Of a DNA stretch of 64,000 nt, positions 44,822-53,012 are shown in pieces. This DNA comes from Haliscomenobacter sp033763495 (lineage in GTDB: Bacteria; Bacteroidota; Bacteroidia; Chitinophagales; Saprospiraceae): NCBI RefSeq assembly GCF_033763495.1, contig NZ_JANRKL010000115.1, forward strand, positions 1 to 64,000. Reading direction: 5' to 3'. The position numbers were made by a program, and so were the translations under genes. The notes beneath the pieces were generated by a model, which did not search any database, was not told where the DNA came from, and worked only from the letters and a program-made list of their open reading frames with translations. Within the stretch, counting starts at the first letter, position 1. Every line of letters begins with the position of its first letter.

Positions 44822-45553
44822 TCAATTCGCATTCACCAATTTCCCAGATCCCGACACGCTCACCTCTACCTGGGGTTTGCCGCGGTAGAATACGTCGCCA
44901 GAACCGGAAATTCTAACATTCAGGTTATCACTTACGTTTACTTCGGAGTTGCCGCTACCACTTACACGGATATCTGCATCACGGGTTTTTAGCTGAAAAG
45001 CGAATAAATCGCCGGAGCCACTTACGGTATGTTCGATACTATTGGCCTCGCCTTCCAATACAATCCTACCCGAGCCACTGATCCGGCTGAAGACATCATC
45101 GGCATTGAGGCCTACGTCGATTTTACCGGAGCCTGAAATGCTCAAATTGATGTCGTCAACATTCATGATATTGGTACTGGTAATGCTACCCGAGCCACTG
45201 ATGCTCAAAGAGCGAATCCGGGGCATGGTGATGAAGATCGTCAAATCGTCCCGATCGTTTACACAGCGATCAAAATCAATTTCCCAAATGCCATTCCGTA
45301 CGTCCGTTTCCAATTCAGCAATGATGTTCGATTCTCCTTCTACGGTAACTTTGAAACTTTCACCCTGAGTAATAATGACTTCTGCCGAAATATCGAGGTC
45401 GACACCCGTGAAGTCGGGCAAATTGAGCGTTCGAGATACGGTATTGCCATTGCCCCGAACGCATGGGCCAAAGCCGTCATCAAAATCAAAATCGCAGGAA
45501 AATTGCGTTAAAGCCAGCACTAAGCCGAAAGTCAAAAACAAGATCCTTTTCAT
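44822..45553 (-). CDS. DUF2807 (GIN-domain) lipoprotein
   Basis: A 243-residue putative lipoprotein: signal peptide with Cys at about position 20 (LTQFSC). The mature part carries the GIN-domain parallel beta helix (DUF2807), with repeated SGSGxI/V turns: ISGSGSITSTNIMNVDDINLSISGSG and further ISGSGRIVLEG, VSGSGDLFAFQL and ISGSGDVFYRG. Such proteins are surface or periplasmic and occur commonly in Bacteroidota, with unclear roles. Confidence 0.9.
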   Translation of the reverse strand: MKRILFLTFGLVLALTQFSCDFDFDDGFGPCVRGNGNTVSRTLNLPDFTGVDLDISAEVIITQGESFKVTVEGESNIIAELETDVRNGIWEIDFDRCVNDRDDLTIFITMPRIRSLSISGSGSITSTNIMNVDDINLSISGSGKIDVGLNADDVFSRISGSGRIVLEGEANSIEHTVSGSGDLFAFQLKTRDADIRVSGSGNSEVNVSDNLNVRISGSGDVFYRGKPQVEVSVSGSGKLVNAN

Positions 45554-45630
45554 AACAGTCAGGTGTTTATTACAGAAAAAAATGGGTTGATTTCTTACAA
45601 GAGTCAGTCGAAAAAAAATACAGCTAAAAA

Positions 45631-46209
45631 TTAAAATCCTCCAAAACGCAGGGTCAATCCCCAGTGTGAGCCACTAAAATCGTCGTTGGTGTAGCCACGG
45701 TTTTCATTGGCGCCGCGCAGGAAGCGATAACCTACGGTACCTGCTACCCGAAACCAACGGGTAACGTTTAACTCCAAACCTGCTTCGGGAGTCATTACAA
45801 AAACTTGATCCGCATCGCGGAATTGAAAATTGGGATTGTCTACGGGGATGTCCACAGCGCCCCAGCCAAAACGGCCACTGGCGTACAAGTGGATCACTTT
45901 ATTGGTAGGTACGGTAATACCCAACCACAAACCACCGTGGCCAATGTCGATTTTCTCGAGGGTATTGTTGTCGAGCAGGTAGTCGAAATCCACACTCCCT
46001 ACACCATAACCACCCAGGAAGAAGTTTTTAAACACAATCCCTCCACCCCCACCTACGGAGGTACCGATTTTGTTTTCGTCAAAACCATATTCAAGGATCA
46101 AACTCCCAAAACCACCCGTTACATGGCTACGGCCAAAGAGGGTTTGTTCCTGGGCAAAAATGGCTCCACAACAGAGGAGCATAAACGCGGTGATGATGAA
46201 GCTTTTCAT
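45631..46209 (-). CDS. Small outer-membrane beta-barrel protein
   Basis: A 192-residue exported protein. Signal peptide (about 1-19, ending IFAQ) followed by barrel strands such as FGSLILEYGF, KNFFLGGYGVGSVDFDYLL and HLYASGRFGWGAVD. It ends in HWGLTLRFGGF, with the terminal Phe typical of outer-membrane barrels. The gap to the DUF2807 gene is 77 bases, so cotranscription is possible. Function unknown. Confidence 0.72.
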   Translation of the reverse strand: MKSFIITAFMLLCCGAIFAQEQTLFGRSHVTGGFGSLILEYGFDENKIGTSVGGGGGIVFKNFFLGGYGVGSVDFDYLLDNNTLEKIDIGHGGLWLGITVPTNKVIHLYASGRFGWGAVDIPVDNPNFQFRDADQVFVMTPEAGLELNVTRWFRVAGTVGYRFLRGANENRGYTNDDFSGSHWGLTLRFGGF

Positions 46210-46360
46210 AATGTTTGAGCTTTTAAGTCAGTTAATGTAAGACACCAAACTATGAACTGCGGGGGCAAAAAATTCCCCTTTTGCCGCACAGACAACGCTA
46301 GGCGGCAATTCAATTTGGTGATAAAATTCAAGGAAAATTTCAGGAAATCAATTCCTCCGT

Positions 46361-48109
46361 TTACAGGCGAATACCTGCGTTAAAACCGATCCAGCCCTGG
46401 CTGCGTTTGTTGGCATCCGTTTTGTCGTACAAAGTAGTTTTGGCAACGAGCTCGCTACCTCCGATGCCCAGTTCTGGATCCTTGCGACTGGACACCAGCA
46501 AGTTGGCCGTTGGCCCCGCATAAATACTCATCCGTTTGCCCAGCCGCCAGTCGAAAAGCAGGCGAACTTGGTGCAATTGGTGTAGTGGTCGGGTCCAGCC
46601 TTCACGCTCGTTTACTTTGATGCTGATCAGTTCCAAATTGCTCAGGGTTCGTTTACCCAGACTGAAGGCGGTACCGAAGCCGTAGCCCAAACCCCAGGTC
46701 AACTCTTTAATGCTTTCTTCGGTGTTGTTACCTGGGTTTTGCGCTTCGCTGATCCGCGCTCCCAGATAGAAGATGTTGTAAAATGGCTTTACCCCTATTT
46801 TAAAAGCTAAATTTCCTAAAAAAGATTCACTGGTGGATAATTCAACCCGATTGTAACCTTTCCGTACGAGATTGAGCAGGCCAATTGTAACCCCACTGAC
46901 AGTATCAGCCACGTTGATCAATCCGATTTGTACCCCTTTTACCTGACGGGCTACGTTGATGATGGTGCTCAATTGGCCATTGTTCACATCTTTAGCGATG
47001 TTGAACAAGGGGCTCACTTGCAATCGGGTTCTGCCGCCACTGACGTTGAACAAACCGCCTACTTGTACTGCGCGGGAATTTTTTCCCGCAATATTGAACA
47101 AACCTGCTGCCTGTACCCCTGCAAAATCATGTCTGGCGATATTGAACAAACCTGCTCCTTGTAGGGCTGAGCCCCTTCCCAGGATGTTGAACAAACCGGC
47201 CCCTTGTACCCCTACCATTGTGTCCGTGGCAATGTTGAACAAGCCGGCCGCCTGGGTGCCCAGTACGTCATCACCAACCGTATTGCCCAATCCAGCGATT
47301 TGGATGCCTTGTACATCATTGCGGATCGAATTCATCAGGCCGCCAATTTCCAGGCCTTCTACCCCACCGTTGTGGCCCCACAGTAAATTTACAGAGACCC
47401 GGTTGGTCGTGCGGGCACTTTGTACAAAATTGGATCCCAGGAAGGGCAGCAAGGAAATTTGTGCCAACCGTGGGAGGTTTTTCTTTGGATTGATCACCAC
47501 ACTGGTACTATCTGTAGTCGAATCAGAATTGGGAACAGGTGCCGCGGCAACTTCTTCTTCCATTAACAAGGTCGAATCGATTACCAGGGGATCGAAGCGG
47601 GTCGCGGTCAGGTTTTCTAAACTTTTACTTTCTGTATTGGAGGGAAGTTTTTGAGGGGCAGGGCGCCCGGAAATGGTGGGCGAACTTTGGGCCCAACGTT
47701 TTTTGCGCTCTGCAATAATTTCTTCCATCCGTGGATCAGCATAAAGTGGGCTTTGTTGGTCTACTTCTTTCGGGATGGTTTTATTGGTAATCCGGGGCGG
47801 CGGATTTTTTTCAACCGGACGCAGTACGATTTGTCCTCCTATGGATTTATAGGCAACGGGCAGAGGATCAAACAATTTATCCAATGCCTCTGAAAGTGCA
47901 ATATTGTTGACACTAATGGTGATGGGCTGGGAAGTGGGAATATAATCCGGGCTGTACACAAAATACACATCGTGATCGGCAGAAATATCGTCGAGAACCA
48001 GTTTTAAAGCCAAACGATTGTAGGAGAAACTGACTTTGCGCGCCAGGTTTTGCCCATACAATGATGCCACACAACAACAGAGAATCAAGATAGTGGAAAA
48101 CAGTTTCAT
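46361..48109 (-). CDS. STN-domain protein with LA_2272-type surface repeats
   Basis: A 582-residue exported protein. Signal peptide (about 1-19) is followed by an STN domain (about 22-98; LKLVLDDISADHDVYFVYSPDYI and SEALDKLFDPLPVAYK), normally the N-terminal signalling domain of SusC/FecA-type receptors. A linker (about 100-235) leads to about ten repeats of roughly 19-21 residues at about 245-415, with the pattern G(V/T)Q.AGLFNI, as in LA_2272-family surface proteins. The C-terminal part is barrel-like. It is the last gene of the sigma factor/FecR operon and is probably the sensor that signals through FecR. Confidence 0.88.
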   Translation of the reverse strand: MKLFSTILILCCCVASLYGQNLARKVSFSYNRLALKLVLDDISADHDVYFVYSPDYIPTSQPITISVNNIALSEALDKLFDPLPVAYKSIGGQIVLRPVEKNPPPRITNKTIPKEVDQQSPLYADPRMEEIIAERKKRWAQSSPTISGRPAPQKLPSNTESKSLENLTATRFDPLVIDSTLLMEEEVAAAPVPNSDSTTDSTSVVINPKKNLPRLAQISLLPFLGSNFVQSARTTNRVSVNLLWGHNGGVEGLEIGGLMNSIRNDVQGIQIAGLGNTVGDDVLGTQAAGLFNIATDTMVGVQGAGLFNILGRGSALQGAGLFNIARHDFAGVQAAGLFNIAGKNSRAVQVGGLFNVSGGRTRLQVSPLFNIAKDVNNGQLSTIINVARQVKGVQIGLINVADTVSGVTIGLLNLVRKGYNRVELSTSESFLGNLAFKIGVKPFYNIFYLGARISEAQNPGNNTEESIKELTWGLGYGFGTAFSLGKRTLSNLELISIKVNEREGWTRPLHQLHQVRLLFDWRLGKRMSIYAGPTANLLVSSRKDPELGIGGSELVAKTTLYDKTDANKRSQGWIGFNAGIRL

Positions 48110-48145
48110 GTGTAAGCTTGATGTAATGGGCGAAATAGGGCTTCC

Positions 48146-49207
48146 TTATTGATCGCCTCTAGAGATCACAAAGACATCACCTTCTACAGTCAATTTACCA
48201 GAAACAGACTCGGTTATGATGTTCAATGCATCCTGTATTTTCATACTGCGGGAAAAACGGGCACCAGCCATCGTCTTATCCAGAATGGCCTCGTCAGCAT
48301 TAATTTGAACATTGTAAAACTTTTCTACTGCGGGAATCACCTCCGCTAATGCGGTTCCAAAAGGGAAAACAATGGTTCCCTGCTGCCAGGAGTCAACATC
48401 TTCGGTGGCTACATCTTGCGCTTTCTCCAAGGTTTCGCTGTCACTTTCATAAATCGCAGAATTACCCGGGGATAATACCAGAGGAAGGGCTTCTTTTTGC
48501 AGTGCCTCTTTGCGCTTTTGTACTTCTACCCTTCCAGTTTTGACACTCACTTTCACTTTCGCTTCATCAGGATAAGCGCGGATGTTGAAGCTAGTGCCCA
48601 CTACACGGGTTTGTACTTCGCCAGTTTCAATCACGAAGGGGTGCTTGGGGTCTTTTTCGACATCAAAAAAGGCTTCGCCACTCAGTACCACCTTGCGGGT
48701 CTCGCCATCGTAAGTATAGGAAAGTGTAGAATTTTCGTTGAGTTTGATTTGGCTTTGATCAGGTAGGGTAATGCTGCGGCTCTGATTGTCAGGAGTGCTG
48801 AAGGCCAAAGTCTCCGGTGTAGTATCCCGCATAAACACCCACCATGCTGCCACGGCCAATAAGGCAACTGCGGCAGCTGCTGACCAAGCCCAGTTTAAGC
48901 TGCGCACTTTCGCCTGGGGATGGACTTGCAATGCTGGTTTTGCGGTACTCACCGCTGGCTCAGCCACCAGGGTAGTCTCCCCCAAGTCAATGCGGCTATC
49001 CAGGGCAGCCCAGGCTTTGGGCAAATTGACCAGAAATTCGGTCTCAGGGCTGGTTTCGCTAAGGCTCCACAATTGGACCATCTCCTCAAAAACCTCGCGG
49101 TTTTGAGCACTGGCTTCAACCCAGGCCATAAGCTCGCCTTCTTCCCCGGCGTTCAATCCGCCCGAGAGGTATTTGCCAATCAGATCCTCTTGTAAAGTAT
49201 GCTCCAT
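48146..49207 (-). CDS. FecR-family anti-sigma factor
   Basis: A 353-residue inner-membrane protein. The cytoplasmic N-terminal part (about 1-95) starts EHTLQEDLIGKYLSGGLNAGEEGELMAW. A membrane segment lies near 102-120 (AAVALLAVAAWWVFM). The periplasmic part contains the FecR domain (about 125-225; ITLPDQSQIKLNENSTLSYTY, FDVEKDPKHPFVIETGEVQTRVVGTSFNIRAYP) and a DUF4974 C-terminal domain (about 275-353). ATG 49207 is preferred to the upstream ATG at 49228. It should hold the neighbouring sigma factor inactive until it receives a signal from the STN protein. Confidence 0.93.
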   Translation of the reverse strand: MEHTLQEDLIGKYLSGGLNAGEEGELMAWVEASAQNREVFEEMVQLWSLSETSPETEFLVNLPKAWAALDSRIDLGETTLVAEPAVSTAKPALQVHPQAKVRSLNWAWSAAAAVALLAVAAWWVFMRDTTPETLAFSTPDNQSRSITLPDQSQIKLNENSTLSYTYDGETRKVVLSGEAFFDVEKDPKHPFVIETGEVQTRVVGTSFNIRAYPDEAKVKVSVKTGRVEVQKRKEALQKEALPLVLSPGNSAIYESDSETLEKAQDVATEDVDSWQQGTIVFPFGTALAEVIPAVEKFYNVQINADEAILDKTMAGARFSRSMKIQDALNIITESVSGKLTVEGDVFVISRGDQ

Positions 49208-49305
49208 TGTAAACAGAATTATGGTCAATGGTAGGGATGTAAAAAACGCAGCAGCACCCCTATTCTGTTCTGCAATTTTATGAAAAATTTATGATTTTTT
49301 TCGAC

Positions 49306-49890
49306 TTAGCTTCCAAACAGCCAGATTAACAGCAAAATATGCAAGTACCCATGCAATTCTTGCCGTAATATTTTTAAGGCTTTGCCCATTTGATTCTCCA
49401 CTGTTTTGATGGAAATGCCCATTTGATCCGCTATTTCCTGATAACTCATTTCTTCATAGCGGCTCAATTGAAACACCATGCGGCACTTGGGCGGCAAGCC
49501 ATCGATGGCGCTGCGGATGTTTTGCTCCAACTCGGAATGCAAGTAGCTGTCTTCCGCTGTACCAGAGTCGCTGATTTGGGCCGAATGTGGCTCAATTTCT
49601 TCGGTAAAGTACTTGCGGCTGCGCAAATAGGCCAGTCCTTCATTGACCGCCATCCGCCGCAAATAGGCATCCAGAGAGGAAGTGATTTCAATTTGGTGGC
49701 GTTTTTGCCAAAAGCGAAAAAAGACTTCCTGGGCAAGGTCTTCCACAATCACCGAATCCTTGATCAGGCGAAAAATAGCGCCACATACCTTCTGGTAGTT
49801 GTCCTGAAAGATTTCCTGAAGCGCGCCTTTGTCGTCTGTGCGCAGGCGATGCAGTAATTGTTGTTGTAGGTGTAAACGGTCCACTTGCAT
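49306..49890 (-). CDS. ECF sigma factor (FecI type)
   Basis: A 194-residue sigma-70 family factor. Sigma-2 covers about 22-90 (VEDLAQEVFFRFWQKR) and sigma-4 about 128-180 (LPPKCRMVFQLSRYEEMSYQEIADQMGISIKTVENQMGKALKIL). This is typical of the FecI-like factors of Bacteroidota that pair with FecR. Here the next gene in the operon is a FecR gene, followed by the STN protein. The target regulon is unknown, and the operon lacks the usual TonB-dependent receptor. Confidence 0.94.
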   Translation of the reverse strand: MQVDRLHLQQQLLHRLRTDDKGALQEIFQDNYQKVCGAIFRLIKDSVIVEDLAQEVFFRFWQKRHQIEITSSLDAYLRRMAVNEGLAYLRSRKYFTEEIEPHSAQISDSGTAEDSYLHSELEQNIRSAIDGLPPKCRMVFQLSRYEEMSYQEIADQMGISIKTVENQMGKALKILRQELHGYLHILLLIWLFGS

Positions 49891-50218
49891 AGGTTGGTAT
49901 CACATGACCCGGCTGCAAAATACGAGTAAAGTGCAAAAAACGGTGCATGCTTCGACTAAAGTTGCAAATGTGTGGAGCTATGAACTGAATTTGCAACTTG
50001 CTGCTTCATTTTTTTGTCCATCCAGTCCAACTATTTTTTACACCCTGGCATCTTCACAATAATGCAGCATCCAAGCTCCTCATTGTAAGCTATCGCTGAC
50101 TGTTTTTTCGAATCAATCTCGTTGCAATTTGGCCCATATTATAGGTTGGGGCAAACAGGAGTGTTTGTCCCAACCTGGGGTTTTAAAAGGTATTCCACCA
50201 TTTTGGCAAAATAGGGCT
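49891..50218. other. Divergent intergenic region with an orphan hairpin
   Basis: About 330 bases between the sigma factor and serine hydrolase genes. No coding region is supported. A 14-bp hairpin with one G-T pair (50144-50157 with 50162-50175), followed by GGGGTTTTAAAA, looks like a terminator but follows no plus-strand gene; it may end a small RNA or be a remnant. Confidence 0.45.
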
Positions 50219-50226
50219 TATCTTTG
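50219..50226 (+). promoter_or_regulatory. Candidate -7 box of the serine hydrolase gene
   Basis: TATCTTTG matches the TAnnTTTG consensus 26 bases upstream of the ATG at 50252. It makes a TTG at 50224 unusable as the translation start, since it lies within the promoter box. Confidence 0.5.
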
Positions 50227-50251
50227 TTGACCACACAAAACCACAAGCCCA

Positions 50252-51573
50252 ATGAAACTGCGCACAAAATCCTTCTTGGCATTTTGCTCATTGTCGTTGT
50301 CACCCTCGCCTGGAACGGACCTTACTACTACAAATACGCCCAGGTAGGTGCCGCCTACAACGCCAAAATGACCTGCTCCTGCGTGTTTGTTTCCGGGCGT
50401 AGTTTGAGTTCGATTGAAAAAGAGGATTTGTACGCCATCCCTTTTACCACCCAAACCATCGACCGTAGGGCGCATACGGTGACTTCCAGCATCTTTGGTT
50501 TGGTGTCCAAAACGGCATTTTACCGCCCGGGCTTGGGTTGTACCCTTTTGAATGAAACCACTCCTGGGAATCTGCGCAAACAAGCCCGTGTAAAAATCCC
50601 TCGCATAGCTACACAGGAATTGCCTGATTCTTCCCTTCCCGATTTTATCAAAATAAACTTGGAAAAAACCCTGGACTGGGCTTTTTCTGAGCCAGACAGC
50701 ACCCGCCCTGTACACACTCGTGCTGTAGTCGTCCTGCACGATGGCAAAGTAGTAGCCGAGCGCTACGCTGATGGCATCACCCGGAATACACCACTGATCG
50801 GTTGGTCAATGACCAAAAGTGTCACCAATGCCATGATTGGCCTGCTGGTTAAAGATGGGAAACTCAAAGTGAGTGCTCCCGCCTCTATCAAAGAATGGAA
50901 AAAGGATGAACGCGCCGCGATCACCCTGGACAACCTCTTGCGCATGAGCAGCGGCCTGGATTTTGAAGAAGACTACGGCAAAGTCAGCGATGCCACAAAC
51001 ATGCTCTTCCGCGTGCCAAACGCAGGGCAATACGCCATCCAGTCGCCCCTCAAAATAAAGCCGGGTACAGAATGGTATTACTCCAGCGGCACCACCAATA
51101 TATTGCAGGAATTGATCCGGCGGCAATTCAAGAACTTGCCCGCTTACCTGGCTTTTCCACACCAACGTCTGTTTCAAAAACTGGGCATGAGTACAGCCAT
51201 TATGGAACCAGATCCTTCGGGACTTTACGTTGGCTCTTCGTACATGTTTGCATCAGCAAGGGATTGGGCCAAGTTTGGCCAATTGTACTTGCAGGATGGG
51301 CAATGGAAGGGTGAACAGATTTTACCCAAAGGCTGGGCAGCTTATTCTGGAAAAGAGACTCCGCATTCGGATGGGCTTTACGCTGCACAGTTTTGGATTG
51401 GCTACCGCAAGGAAGGTATGCCACAAGATTTGTACTATGCTGATGGATTTGAAGGGCAGCGGGTGTTGATTGTGCCTTCTAAAAATTTGGTGGTGGTGCG
51501 TTTGGGCTGCACGCCTAGCGCAGGAAATTTTGATGATGTGCGGTTTTTCCGGGAGATTTTGGAGGTATTTTGA
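50252..51573 (+). CDS. Beta-lactamase-fold serine hydrolase, with apparent 1-base frameshift near the start
   Basis: A class C beta-lactamase/penicillin-binding-fold hydrolase. An N-terminal membrane segment (ILLGILLIVVVTLAW) anchors it. The nucleophile is the SMTK Ser (near residue 186), the second motif is YSSG, and the C-terminal part has the family's DGFEGQRVLIVPSKNLVVV strand. The start ATG at 50252 encodes MKLRTK, but the remaining codons are one base out of frame: adding one A to the AAAA run at 50266-50269 would give MKLRTK followed directly by ILLGILL. The main frame otherwise has only TTG starts, at 50224 (inside the promoter box) or 50284. Either a real inactivating indel, a sequencing error or a non-ATG start. 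Confidence 0.8.
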
Positions 51574-51579
51574 ATTATT

Positions 51580-52044
51580 TTATTTAAAAATGGCACCCAC
51601 TTCGATTTCAATATTGGTAACCGGATCGTGTAGTTTGCCGCTGGTAAAAGTTAAAATGCTTTGATCAGGAAGTAGGATGTGGATGCTACGCAAGGTGGGA
51701 ATGACCACCCAGGCCGATTGTACCCCGGATGGAAAATAGTCCTTGTAAATTTTATCAGTCACATCTGTCAGTGCCTGCTTAGGCGAAATAATTTCAATAG
51801 TGGTGATTGGGGGCGTGCTCAAACGAATCTCATCCTCCGACCAATCGTATTCCATCAATGGAAAAATGGAAATGTCAGGAGTGTATTTTTCCTTAAGCTG
51901 CAAGCTGACTTGTGAAAGGATATCGTATTGCTCTTCGTATCCAATAGATAATAAAGTCGCAATTCGGGTTTCTACCCGAGCATGATTTTTACTCGACATG
52001 GGTCTATCGATTTCGTATTCCAGAAATTCTTGCGTTTCCATCAT
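51580..52044 (-). CDS. Uma2-family (DUF820) putative endonuclease
   Basis: About 155 residues of the Uma2 family, a PD-(D/E)xK nuclease-like fold. Characteristic segments are YTPDISIFP, IEIISPKQALTDVTDKIYKDYFPSGVQSAWVVIP and the C-terminal beta hairpin. The active-site acidic residues are visible in PDISIF and IEIISPKQ. The start is one of two adjacent ATG codons (52044 or 52041), with another ATG at 52074. Uma2 genes are widespread in Cyanobacteria and scattered in Bacteroidota; their function is not known. It is convergent with the serine hydrolase gene, 6 bases apart. Confidence 0.88.
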   Translation of the reverse strand: MMETQEFLEYEIDRPMSSKNHARVETRIATLLSIGYEEQYDILSQVSLQLKEKYTPDISIFPLMEYDWSEDEIRLSTPPITTIEIISPKQALTDVTDKIYKDYFPSGVQSAWVVIPTLRSIHILLPDQSILTFTSGKLHDPVTNIEIEVGAIFK

Positions 52045-52123
52045 GCTCGTTTTTTTTGTGGCAAAATAATGCATTCTTTAATAAAATGCAACCCATAGAT
52101 TAACAAAAAGTTGAAATTTATTT

Positions 52124-52870
52124 TTATTCCTCCAACATGTATCGACCAGTAACTGGCTCAATGGTATAAGTCGGTAAAATTTTTCTCTGCTCAAAAAAAC
52201 CATATGCCTCTCCCAAATTATCCCAAAAGGGCAACAAGTCCGGTCGATTCAGTGCCAGCAGGTTCTTCCGGTTTTCCGGCGTCATCCGACAAGGGAAAAT
52301 GTGGACGGGGATTTGTTGCTGCCCCGCATTTTTGGCCTCCAAAGTCAGCAAATATACTTCCCTGATTTTTTCATCGGTGATCGGCAAACAGCCGACCGAA
52401 ACACAATTGCCGTGGATGTAGATTTCTCCACCTGGCTTTTTAGGATCAGACAAAATTCGGTCGGAAGCATTCGGATAATTGATGCCCATCGAAAGGTGGT
52501 AACTGCTTTTGGGGTTGAACACCTCGATCCAGTACAAGCCCTCGGGTACCTGCAAGTCGCCCTCCTTACGCTTGGGGCCAAGCAGGCCGGGTACTCTACA
52601 AATGGGATAGGTGCGAAAATGGCGGAATTCCAGCGAATCCTGAATCCAAACTTCCAGTTGCTGCTCCGATTTAAATGCCCGCAAAAAAACAGGTGCACCC
52701 CATTGCAAGCCCTGAGCAGCCAGGTCATGGGTAAGGGACTCTCCTACCAGTTGTCGGGCCAAGGCTACCCGATCGCCATCAAAAGTTTGATTACTATCCA
52801 CTTGACCCGTACAGTTGGAAAAAAGTGAAACAAAAAACAGGGATAATCCCAATTGAAGCGTTCTAATCAT
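52124..52870 (-). CDS. L,D-transpeptidase (YkuD) family lipoprotein
   Basis: A 248-residue cell-wall enzyme. The N-terminal signal ends in SLFSNC, suggesting a lipoprotein with a slightly atypical lipobox. The YkuD catalytic motif is present: IHGNCVSVGCLPIT, with His and catalytic Cys161. Members form 3-3 peptidoglycan crosslinks or attach proteins to the wall. The catalytic block is embedded in the expected PEGLYWIEVFNPKSSYHLSMGINYPN strands. It is divergent from the FGE-like gene. Confidence 0.9.
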   Translation of the reverse strand: MIRTLQLGLSLFFVSLFSNCTGQVDSNQTFDGDRVALARQLVGESLTHDLAAQGLQWGAPVFLRAFKSEQQLEVWIQDSLEFRHFRTYPICRVPGLLGPKRKEGDLQVPEGLYWIEVFNPKSSYHLSMGINYPNASDRILSDPKKPGGEIYIHGNCVSVGCLPITDEKIREVYLLTLEAKNAGQQQIPVHIFPCRMTPENRKNLLALNRPDLLPFWDNLGEAYGFFEQRKILPTYTIEPVTGRYMLEE

Positions 52871-53012
52871 GGCTCAGTTTTGTACCGCATTTTGGGGGGT
52901 TTTTCGGTTTTCCTGCTTGAAAACCCACCACTTATGCAAACGTTCTCATCTAAAAAATGGTATGTTCATGTATCGCCACTTCTTTCAATCACCGACTTAA
53001 ATAACCCTGACC

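Noticed and set aside
46930..47390. CRISPR-like array
   Set aside because: The periodic sequence is coding: it encodes the roughly 20-residue AGLFNI repeats, with diverged units and no spacers.
49829..50062. Cys-rich 77-codon frame upstream of the sigma factor
   Set aside because: Its first part is antisense to the sigma factor gene and it has no recognisable protein features.
50224..50251. TTG start for the serine hydrolase at 50224
   Set aside because: The codon lies inside the TATCTTTG promoter box, upstream of the expected transcript start, and the peptide it would add is not signal-like.
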